A DNA stretch of 64,000 bases from Kalaharituber pfeilii (lineage: Eukaryota; Ascomycota; Pezizomycetes; Pezizales; Pezizaceae). The stretch is taken from contig WHUZ01000088.1 in the NCBI GenBank assembly GCA_015179045.1, positions 1 to 64,000 of the forward strand, given 5' to 3'. The notes below the pieces were generated by a model. That model had not been told where the DNA came from. It saw only the letters and a program-made list of their open reading frames with translations, and searched no databases. Positions 9,685 to 18,496 of this stretch are shown here, piece after piece. Numbering within the stretch: position 1 is the first letter of the stretch; every line of letters starts with the position of its first letter. The translations under genes were made by a program, and so were the position numbers.

Positions 9685-10569
9685 TAGGACGAGGGGTGGA
9701 ACTCCGTCTACACTGACGGGAGCAGGATAGATTACAAGACAGGCCTAGGCACCTACGCAAAAGACACCTCTACCTCCACATACCTAGGGGAACAGACTAC
9801 TGTCAATGATGCAGAACTCATTGCCATGAGCGAAGCATTACGCAATCAAGCTGGGGAACTCCTGATCATAACCGACTCTAAGGTATCGATATCCAAGCTC
9901 CTAAAGATCGCCCAGGGAGAGCCCACCCACAAAGGACCGGCAAAACTGGTTAGAGACGCCTGGAAAGCGAGAACAGACCGAGGTGACTGGGACGTTGCAG
10001 TGATGTGGGTCAAGTCCCATATAGGAGTCAAAGGGAACACCGAGGCAGACACAGCTGCGAAAATAGGCACATGCCTCCCCTACCAAGATGAAACCATAAC
10101 AGAAGATGGGATACGACAAACCTCGAGACATCAACGCGCCACAGAGAGAAACCGGCTAGTGCTCAGCTACCGTCCCTTGACAAGACTTGGAAGTCGACAC
10201 ATAGCCACACTAGCAGGAATACTGGGCGGCAAGTTACTACGGAAATGGCAGTACGAAATCGGGAAAGCAGACAGCCCAGAATGTCGATGGTGTGGGGAGG
10301 AGGAGGAGACTACTGAACATGTGCTCACTAGGTGCAGGACATGGAAACGAAAGTGGCCAGGAGGCATGCAAGACTTGGTCACTCCTCCGAAGAGCAAGGA
10401 CACAGACCCACTTAGAGACATCTTGGAGTGGGCAGGGGCATAGGAGACACAAAGGATCTTTTCTTATTCCTTTTCTTCTACCTTCATATGTATCTAATCT
10501 CATGTAACTAATCTCGCCATAGCCCCCAGGGCGGCACGCGAGTAATGATAAAAAAAAAAAAAAAAAAAA
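9685..10569 (+). mobile_element. 5'-truncated LINE with complete RNase H and T1 tail
   Basis: 885-bp insertion bounded by TCACCCTCGCGGT at 9672-9684 and 10570-10582. The duplicated target is the left half of the Helitron 3' hairpin, so the element landed inside that hairpin and the hairpin was restored on the right by the target duplication. The tail is CGCCATAGCCCCCAGGGCGG, then CACGCGAGTAATGAT and poly(A). Confidence 0.93.
9688..10443 (+). pseudogene. LINE ORF2 RNase H plus zinc-finger fragment
   Basis: Open from the insertion junction to the stop (about 250 codons), with no internal ATG needed. RNase H residues are all visible: D in VYTDGSR, E in NDAELIAMSEAL, D in IITDSKVS, and H/D in VKSHIGVKGNTEADTAAK. 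A spacer with TRLGSRHIATLAGILGGK is followed by the finger CRWCGEEEETTEHVLTRC and the end DPLRDILEWAGA. The RT domain is missing because of 5' truncation. Without a promoter and ORF1 it is a dead fragment, but the RNase H domain itself shows no lesion, so the copy is young. Confidence 0.85.
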
Positions 10570-10603
10570 TCACCCTCGCGGTCGCGAGGTGGCCACATGC
10601 TAG
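10570..10603 (+). promoter_or_regulatory. Helitron 3' terminus (hairpin + CTAG)
   Basis: Perfect palindrome CCTCGCGGTCGCGAGG (10574-10589), TGGCCACATG, then CTAG with T next. Same terminus at 15112-15141, 18010-18039 and 28516-28545. Known Helitrons end in a GC-rich hairpin ~10 nt before CTRR and insert next to T. Confidence 0.88.
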
Positions 10604-10710
10604 TCTTATATAGTACTGAGTTACATCCCTCTTGGCGTACACCGAACCCCTGTTAGAAAAGACCTTGGCAGCAACCGCGAATGCCATCTTATATATCTTA
10701 TATAGTACTG

Positions 10711-12594
10711 TTAGCTATGGCTTAGTGCGCAGGGATGGCTTAGTGCGCGCTAAAATATCCCTGCTCCTCGGCACCAACCCCCCCCCCCTTATTCTGCATA
10801 TCACGAGATCTAGCTATGCTATGCTTCTCAAACTTCACATATACAATCAACCATGCCTGTATATACTGAAGATAACCTCCAAAAAGCTATACAGCATGCA
10901 CGGGACATGCCTTGGGTGTCCAGAGCTCGCATTGCAGACCTCTATGGTGTCAATGCGGATACCTTACGTCGCAGGGTTGCAGGAAAGACGCAAGCACGCA
11001 ATAAAGCTCACCAATACCGTCAATTGTTCACTCCAGGGCAGGAGGAAGCTATAGCAGATCACTGCTGCCTCATGGCACAGCGTGGGTTTCCTATGAGCCT
11101 TTCTCTCATCCATCGAATGGCTCAGGATATCCTCAATTCACGTCCTGGCAACATACATAGGCTCGGTGAGCTATGGGTGAATCGTTTTATCAAGCGACAC
11201 CCTATCCTGAAGAAGGAGTGGGTTGAGCATCAAGAGCGTTCGAGGAAGCAAGCTGGAGCTACTCCGGAGCTCCAAACTGCATTTTATAAGCTGTTGAATG
11301 ACCTTATCCGTCGCTACCAGGTAACACCGGCTAACCTTTGGAACTGTGATGAGAAAGGTATGACACTTGGTAGATCTGGACGAGAGAAGGCTGTTGTACG
11401 TGCAGGCACGGTACCTACTGCTGTGAGTGAAGGCAGCAGAGAATTCTGCAGTGTATTGGAGACAATGCCACAGGTGATGTCATACCACCATTTATTGTAT
11501 GGCAAGGAAAGACGCATCGTGAAGGGTATTATGCAACCAATGAGGGTATTGCAGAGTCAAGAAGGATTAGCATTGCACTCATTCCTGGAGGAGGGTATGG
11601 AGTCTCTCCAAGTGGATATATGGATGACGAGTTAGGATTTGAGTATATCTCCAGACACTTTGAGCGGCACACCGCCCCCACTACCACTGCTCGCATCCTC
11701 ATCGTTGACGGCCATAGCTCCCATGTCCACTGGAAGGTAGTCCAGTTCGCATTAAAGCATAACACTCACATGATATGCCTCCCTCCACACTCCACCGGCT
11801 TCATGCAGCCATTGGATATAGGATGCTTTGGTATTCTGCAGCGCGCTCAGGCAAGACAGTGGTTAAGGCCTCTAGCCGCAAGCATGTGGGCAAAGGTAGA
11901 GTCCTAACGGACAAGGACGTCATGGAGGGCATTGAGCGAGCAGAGAAGCAGCGTGCAGCGGAAGCAGCGAAAGTCCAGCGCCGACAAGATAGGGTGGAGT
12001 TGAAGAAGCTGAATGATGAAAGCAAAGGCACAGTGGGAGACGGAGGTCGAAGCATGGCGACTGGAAGTTGATGCTGCGAGGAAAGAGAAAAGGAAGCCAC
12101 CACTGAAGCCACAAAAACCGAAGGTGTTGAAGGTGTTGCCTGGCTCTGAGGTGGCTGAAGAGTGGGAGGAGGTCCATTTTGATGAGGAACAGCTTGTAGA
12201 GATGCTGGATGCTGTTAGATTGCAGCAATTCGCTGAGGTATGTAGCCATGTGAGCTTCAGATTCTAGTGCTAACCATTGAGTAGGTGGATGATGAAGCAG
12301 TATGATGGCTTGGATTAGTACAATGCGTGGTAGTGCGGGTAGGATGTGGGGGGGGGGGGGGAGGGGGTCATCATAGGGGGGTACTCAATTCAGAATGGGG
12401 TTTTGACATCGAAAGCTTTATTTTTTCATATGTATGATAGATGCAATGTGTAGAGTGAGCAATTGTGATGATATGCGCCGAAAATTACAGTCTTTTGCCT
12501 ATATGCGTCGGCAGAATATGAAGAATAATGCTGAGTCAGCGTGCTGCCCAGGTGCTACGCACTAAGCAATCCCTGCGCACTAAGCCATACTTAA
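10711..12594 (+). mobile_element. Fot/pogo-like DNA transposon
   Basis: About 1.88 kb with inverted ends: TATGGCTTAGTGCGCAGGGA (from 10716) against the reverse complement of TCCCTGCGCACTAAGCCATA (ending 12589). The flanks allow two readings of the target duplication: AGTACT on both sides, or TA within the palindrome TACTGTTAACAGTA. It interrupts the 83-bp repeat array of Helitron 2. A C-run (10778-10791) and a G-run (~12349-12364) lie near opposite ends. Confidence 0.8.
10853..12267 (+). pseudogene. Fot/pogo-family transposase (DDE/D), frameshifted
   Basis: Starts MPVYTEDNLQKAIQHARDMP with an N-terminal psq-type HTH (residues ~5-50, ARIADLYGVNADTLRRRVAG) and a CENP-B-type second HTH (~75-130, MAQRGFPMSLSLIHRMAQDI, WVNRFIKRHP). 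The catalytic domain has all three acidic motifs in separate frames: WNCDEKG (~170), then after a one-base loss near 11461 LIVDGHSSH (~11700) and MQPLDIG (~11810). A second shift, with apparent loss of sequence, lies near 11850, and a third near 12060. The C-terminal coiled-coil region is rich in Lys, Glu and Arg. At least three lesions make it inactive, although a trans-acting relative could still move the element. Confidence 0.85.
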
Positions 12595-12926
12595 CAGTAC
12601 TGAGTTACATCCCTCTTGGCGTACACCGAACCCCTGTTAGAAAAGACCTTGGCAGCAACCGCGAATGCCATCTTATATATCTATTATAGTACTGAGTTAC
12701 ATCCCTCTTGGCGGGCACCTAACCCCTGTCAAAAACGACCTTGGCAACAACCAACCATCTATTATAGTACTGAGTTACATCCCTCTTGGCGGGCACCTAA
12801 CCCCTGTCAAAAACGACCTTGGCAACAACCAACCTTACTGAGTTACATCCCTCTTGGCGGCCACCTAACCCTTGAAAAAAAAAAGACCTTGGCGTCTACC
12901 TAACCCCTGAAAAAAAAAAGACCTGT
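12595..12926 (+). repeat. Variant ~83-bp repeat array in Helitron 2
   Basis: Four degenerate units share TACTGAGTTACATCCCTCTT and CTAACCCCTGTCAAAA-type phrases, with later units shortened and A-rich. They match the regular array at 15142-15475. Confidence 0.8.
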
Positions 12927-13079
12927 GAAATGTTCACATACTCCTAAACCTCAACATACCCCTGAACCTTCGTCATAAGGCACATATTAATGTGGAATAT
13001 GCCAAACGCCCGACAATACCTATATCAAAAGTTTCCATCACATTTCGTATGAAATCAACCTTCACGGAAATGGCAATTT

Positions 13080-14760
13080 GACAGGCACGACAGCTCCTCA
13101 ATCATGTGAGGTGCAGCAGAACGAGTCAAATTTAACAGGTATAGTAGGTCCATCTCACCCCGCGAGATGCAGCAAAATGAGCCGAATTTGACAGGCACTT
13201 TGACAGGTACAACAGCTCCTCAATTTGACAGGCACGATAGCTCCTCAATTTAACAGGCACGACAGCTCCTCAATTTAACAGGCACGACAGCTCCTCAATT
13301 TGGCAGGCACGATAGCTCCTCAATTTAACAGGCACGACAGCTCCTCAATTTGACAGGCACGACAGCTCCTCAATTTGGCAGGCACGACAGCTTCTCAATG
13401 GTGCGAGATGCAGCAGAACGAGTCAAATGTGATAGGTATGGTAGGTCTATTTCACCTCACGAGATGCAGCAAAATGAGCCGAATTTGACAGACACTTTGA
13501 TAGGTATGATAGCTTCTCAATGGTGTGAGATGCAGTACAATGAGCTGAATTTAATAGGTATAACAGCCTCCCTCAATGGCGCAATATGAGGATGGATGTG
13601 GTCAAGTTGACCGATATGACCTTGACAGGCAAAAATGAGGCAGAATAAGCTCAATTTAACAGGTATGACAGCTTTCTCTCAATGGCGCGAGATGTGGCCG
13701 AATGAGCTCAAGTTGACAAGTATTGCAGGACTCTTTCCATAGCGTAAGAGCAGTGGAATGAGCTGAATTTGACAGGTACAGTAGGTCTCTCTTGCCCTGT
13801 CAGGGCGAACAGCTGCAAGCGGAGTTACGTGAAATTAAAAAAAAAAAAAAAAAAAAGAGTAGGTCTCTCTTGATAGCACGAGATGCAGCAAAATGAACTC
13901 AATTGGACCGGTATGTACGTCTCCCTTGACAATACAAGATATAGTAGAATAAACTAACTTTAACAAGTATATAGGTATGGCAAGACTCTTCTACGGCACG
14001 AGATGCAAAAGAATGAGCCAAATTTCATAAGTATGGCACACCTCTCTTACCAGCATGAGATGTAGTAAAACGAACTCAATTTGATAGGTATAGTAGCACC
14101 TTTCCACAGGAGAGTAGCAGAGTGAGCCAAATTTAACAGGTATAATAGGACTCTTTCCGCATTATGAGATATAGCAGAATGAGCGCAATTTGATAGTTAT
14201 TCGATAGCACAAGATGCAGCAGAACGAGAGTCAAATTTGACAGGTATGGCAGGTCTATTTCAGCCTGGGAGATGCAGCAGAATAAGCCGAATTTGACAGG
14301 GATTGGTAGATCTCTCTTGCCAACATGAGATACAGCAGGGCGAGCAGAATTTGACAGGCATGATAGCTCCTTATGAGATGCAGCAGAATGAGCCGAATTC
14401 AATAGGAATGGCAGTCTCTCTTGATGGTATAAGATGAGGCAGAATGAGCTCAATTTAACAGGATATGACAGCTTCCTTTCGATGGCGTGAGATGAGGCAG
14501 AATGAGCTCAAGTTGACAAGTATCACCGGACTCTTTCCACAATGTGAGAACAGCAGAATGAGCCAAATTTGACAGGTACGGCAGGACCCACCTAGCAGCG
14601 TGGAACATGGTAAAATGAGCTCAATTCACAGTTAAGGCTGGCTCCTTTCTATGGTGCAAAGTGAGGCGGTATGGCTCAATTTGACAGATACAATAAGATC
14701 TCCTTGATGGTGCGAGATGGGGCAAAATGAGAATGCGCTGGACCGGTACGGCATGGTGCT
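13080..14760 (+). repeat. Degenerate minisatellite, Helitron 2
   Basis: Same array as 6610-9000, with seven full 25-bp sub-units near 13213-13398. It contains the shared T2 micro-insertion at 13793-13857 but lacks the insertions private to Helitron 1. Confidence 0.85.
13793..13857 (+). mobile_element. Shared T2 micro-insertion, Helitron 2 copy
   Basis: Same site and same target duplication (AGTAGGTCTCTCT) as 7767-7828, inherited with the Helitron and not an independent event. Confidence 0.9.
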
Positions 14761-15141
14761 AGAGGCCAGATAAGGAAGCTAGGTACACATGAAAGGGCAT
14801 ATGCTGGACATCTGAGCAATATCATTGTGGGTAGATATTAACCGGAATTTAGGTACAGTTTATGGGCTGTAACGAGGGTTTCGCTATCCATAGGTTCTAC
14901 AATTATTAGCATTATACTCCACAAAATATATAAAATTAATACTAGAGCTCCCTGGATGCAGGAGTGGGATTATAAATAACAATGAGAATATACTGATATG
15001 AATAAATGCAGAGAAACGAGATTGTACGGTCATGGAACTGGTAAAGAGTGTACAGTCACTTGGCGCCGACTTTACGGGTCCCTTATCCACTACCGCTACA
15101 CCTACACTCACCCTCGCGGTCGCGAGGTGGCCACATGCTAG

Positions 15142-15475
15142 TCTTATATAGTACTGAGTTACATCCCTCTTGGCGTACACCGAACCCCTGTCAAAAAAGA
15201 CCTTGGCGACAACCGCGAATACCATCTATTATAGTACTGAGTTACATCCCTCTTGGCGTACACCGAACCCCTGTCAAAAAAGACCTTGGCGACAACCGCG
15301 AATACCATCTATTATAGTACTGAGTTACATCCCTCTTGGCGTACACCGAACCCCTGTCAAAAAAGACCTTGGCGACAACCGCGAATACCATCTATTATAG
15401 TACTGAGTTACATCCCTCTTGGCGTACACCGAACCCCTGTCAAAAAAGACCTTGGCGACAACCGCGAATACCATA
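15142..15475 (+). repeat. Regular 83-bp tandem repeats at Helitron 5' end
   Basis: Four units start at 15142, 15225, 15308 and 15391. Each begins TCTATTATAGTACTGAG (first unit TCTTATATAGTACTGAG) after CCA, followed by TTACATCCCTCTTGGCGTAC and ACCTTGGCGACAACCGCGAA. A fifth start, TCAACGTACTGAGTG, follows at 15476. Each unit therefore begins like a Helitron 5' end (A then TC). Confidence 0.9.
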
Positions 15476-15729
15476 TCAACGTACTGAGTGAAATGTTCAC
15501 ATACTCCTGAACCTCAACATACCCCTGAACCTTCGTCATAAGGCACATATTAATGTGGAATATGCCAAACGCCCGACAATACCTATATCAAGAGTTTCCA
15601 TCACATTTCGTATGGAATCAACCTTCACGGAAATAGACACCACGACAATGAGGAGTTGCAATTAGCCGTATCTATCACTGCAATCCCTTTATGTGAAATG
15701 TTCACATTCTCCAGAACTTCAACATACTC

Positions 15730-17640
15730 GGCATAAGATACAGAAGAATGAGCCAAATTTTATAGGTATGATATATCTCTCTCACTATCAGGAGATGAAG
15801 CATAACGAGTTCAATTTGACAGGTACAGCAGCAGCTTTCCATAGCACAATAGTAACAGAGTGAGCTGAAGTTAACAGGTATAAGAGTACAATTTGACTGG
15901 TATTGGATGGCACGAGATGCAGCTGAACAAGTCAAATTTGACAGGTATGGTAGGTCCATTTCACCTCGCGAGATACAGCAAAATGAGCTGAATTTGATGG
16001 GCACTTTGACAGGCACGACAGCTCCTCAATGGTGTGAGGTGCAGCAGAACGAGTCAAATTTGACAGGTATGGTAGGTCCATTTCACCCCGCGAGATGCAG
16101 CAAAATGAGCCGAATTTGACAGGTACTTTGACAGGCACAACAGCTCCTCAATTTGACAGGCATGACAGCTCTTCAATTTGACAGATATGATAGCTCCTCA
16201 ATTTAACAGGCACGACAGCTCCTCAATTTGACAGGCGCGACAGCTCCTCAATTTGACAGGCACGACAGCTCCTCAATGGTGCAAGATGCAGCAGAACGAG
16301 CCAAATGTGATAGGTATGGTAGGTCTATTACACCTCACGAGATGCAGCAAAATGAGCCGAATTTGACAGGCACTTTAACAGGTATGATAGCTGCTCTTTC
16401 TTTTGAGATGCAGCAGAATGAGCCGAATTTAATAGGTATAACAGTCTCCCTCAATGGCGTAAAATGTGGTCAAGTTGACAGATATGACCTTGACAGGGAA
16501 AAATGAGGCAGAATAAGCCCAATTTAACAGGTATGACAGCTTTCTCTCAATGGCGCGAGATGTGGCCGAATGAGCTCAAGTTGACAAGTATTGCAGGACT
16601 CTTTCCATAGCGTAAGAGCAGCAGAATGAGCTGAATTTGACAGGTATAGTAGGTCTCTCTTGCCCTGCCATGGCGAGCAGCTGCAAGCGGAGTTACGGGA
16701 AATTAAAAAAAAAAAAAAAAAGAGTAGGTCTCTCTTGATAGCACGAGATGCAGCAAAATGAACTCAATTGCACCGGTGTGTAAGTCTCCCTTGACAATAC
16801 AAGATACAGTAGAATAAACTAACTTTAACAAGTATATAGGTATGGCAAGACTCTTCTACGGCACGAGATACAAAAGAATGAGCCAAATTTCATAAGTATG
16901 GCACACCTCTCTTACCAGCATGAGATGTAGTAAAACGAACTCAATTTGATAGGTATAGTAGCACCTTTCCACAGGAGAGTAGCAGAGTGAGCCAAATTTA
17001 ACAGGTATAATAGGACTCTTTCCGCATTATGAGATATAGCAGAATGAGCGCAATTTGATAGTTATTCGATAGCACAAGATGCAGCAGAACGAGAGTCGAA
17101 TTTGACAGGTATGGCAGGTCTATTTCAGCCTGGGAGATGCAGCAGAATAAGCCGAATTTGACAGGGATTGGTAGATCTCTCTTGCTAACATGAGATACAG
17201 CAGGGCGAGCAGAATTTGACAGGCATGATAGCTCCTATAATGAGATGCAGCAGAATGTGCCGAATTCAATAGGAAATGGCAGTCTCTCTTGATGGTATAA
17301 GATGAGGCAGAATGAGCTCAATTTAACAGGATATGACAGCTTCCTTTCGATGGCGTGAGATGAGGCAGAATGAGCTCAAGTTGACAAGTATCACCGGACT
17401 CTTTCCACAATGTGAGAACAGCAGAATGAGCCAAATTTGACAGGTACGGCAGGACCCACCTAGCAGCGTGGAACATGGTAAAATGAGCTCAATTCACAGT
17501 TAAGGCTGGCTCCTTTCTATGGTGCAAAGTGAGGCGGTATGGCTCAATTTGACAGATACAATAAGATCTCCTTGATGGTGCGAGATGGGGCAAAATGAGA
17601 ATGCGCTGGACCGGTACGGCATGGTGCTAGAGGCCAGATA
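15730..17640 (+). repeat. Degenerate minisatellite, Helitron 3
   Basis: Same family as 6610-9000 and 13080-14760, with five full 25-bp sub-units near 16150-16277. It gives the empty sites for the insertions at 6799, 7192 and 8443. Confidence 0.85.
16661..16722 (+). mobile_element. Shared T2 micro-insertion, Helitron 3 copy
   Basis: Same site as 7767-7828 and 13793-13857: T2 cassette and poly(A) between AGTAGGTCTCTCT repeats. Confidence 0.9.
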
Positions 17641-18496
17641 AGGAAGCTAGGTACACATGAAAGGGCATATGCTGGACATCTGAGCAATATCATTGTGGGT
17701 AGATATTAACCGGAATTTAGGTACAGTTTATGGGCTGTAACGAGGGTTTCGCTATCCATAGGTTCTACAATTATTAGCATTATACTCCACAAAATATATA
17801 CAATTAACCTTCTGAAGCTACATTTGGTACTAGAGCTCCCTGGATGCAGGAGTAGGATTGCATGATATTATAAATAACAATGAGAATATACTGATATGAA
17901 TAAATGCAAAGAAACGACATTGTACGGTCATGGAACTGGTAAAGAGTGTACAGTCACTTGACGCCGACTTTACGGGTCCCTTATCCACTACCGCTACACC
18001 TACACTCACCCTCGCGGTCGCGAGGTGGCCACATGCTAGTATTAACGTACTGATTGAAATGTATGTTCCGGGCCACTCATTTCGAAAGTTTATTCATTAC
18101 TGGCCCGGGCCACTGAATAAATGGCTGATTCACTACTGGCCCCGGCCATTCATTTCGCATGCATGCTTAGAATTCACGCGCGGCAAAATTAAGTATTTAT
18201 GCGCGACAATGTTCTCGCTCCTAAGCGCGACAATAAATTACCGTAAATGACAATAATTAAAATGAGTTCACACAACAAAAAATTAAAGCATCTAAAACCC
18301 TCCTCCAGCAATTAATCTCCCTCTCTAACAGTTCTAGATAATACATCATGGCAAAATAAGAAGAGATAATAAGAGTAAATAGAACACACTGAGATTAGGA
18401 AATGCATGAGAAAAAATATATTAAAGGAACCAAAAAAAAAAAAAAAAACTGCCCAGCTCCATCAAGAATATAAACTTCAATACAAGATTAAGTTAT

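Larger units (their letters stand above)
6554..10603 (+). mobile_element. Non-autonomous Helitron 1 (minisatellite-bearing)
   Basis: The right end is the Helitron-type terminus: hairpin CCTCGCGGTCGCGAGG at 10574-10589, a 10-nt spacer and CTAG at 10600-10603, followed by T. The interior is a degenerate minisatellite (6610-9000) and a conserved ~400-bp right arm (9330-9684), shared with the copies ending at 15141 and 18039. No Rep or helicase is encoded. The left end lies near 6554-6560 but lacks a clear TC start, so it may be truncated. Several retroposons have inserted in it. Confidence 0.75.
10604..15141 (+). mobile_element. Non-autonomous Helitron 2, containing a Fot/pogo-like element
   Basis: Starts with TCTTATATAGTACTGAG directly after the CTAG of Helitron 1 and ends at the hairpin plus CTAG at 15112-15141. 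Its left part is an ~83-bp repeat array (10604-10710 and 12595-12926) split by the DNA transposon 10711-12594. The centre is the minisatellite at 13080-14760 and the right arm (14760-15110) matches Helitrons 1 and 3. No Helitron protein is encoded. Confidence 0.75.
15142..18039 (+). mobile_element. Non-autonomous Helitron 3
   Basis: Begins TCTTATATAGTACTGAG immediately after the CTAG of Helitron 2 and ends with the hairpin plus CTAG at 18010-18039. Contents are a regular 83-bp array (15142-15475), a ~230-bp left arm, the minisatellite (15730-17640), and the common right arm. It has only the oldest micro-insertion (16661-16722), so it is the cleanest copy of the family. Confidence 0.78.

Noticed and set aside
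6610..17640. Regular spaced repeats in the Helitron arrays, at first sight like a CRISPR array
   Set aside because: Unit length varies (25, 55-66 bp), 'spacers' are themselves repeats of the same unit, the host is eukaryotic, and no cas-like gene is present.
18040..18064. Treating the Ginger-like element as the left part of an LTR retrotransposon
   Set aside because: Ends are inverted, not direct, repeats; no gag, protease, RT or RNase H belongs to it (the RNase H at 24.8-25.3 kb is in a LINE with its own target duplication).
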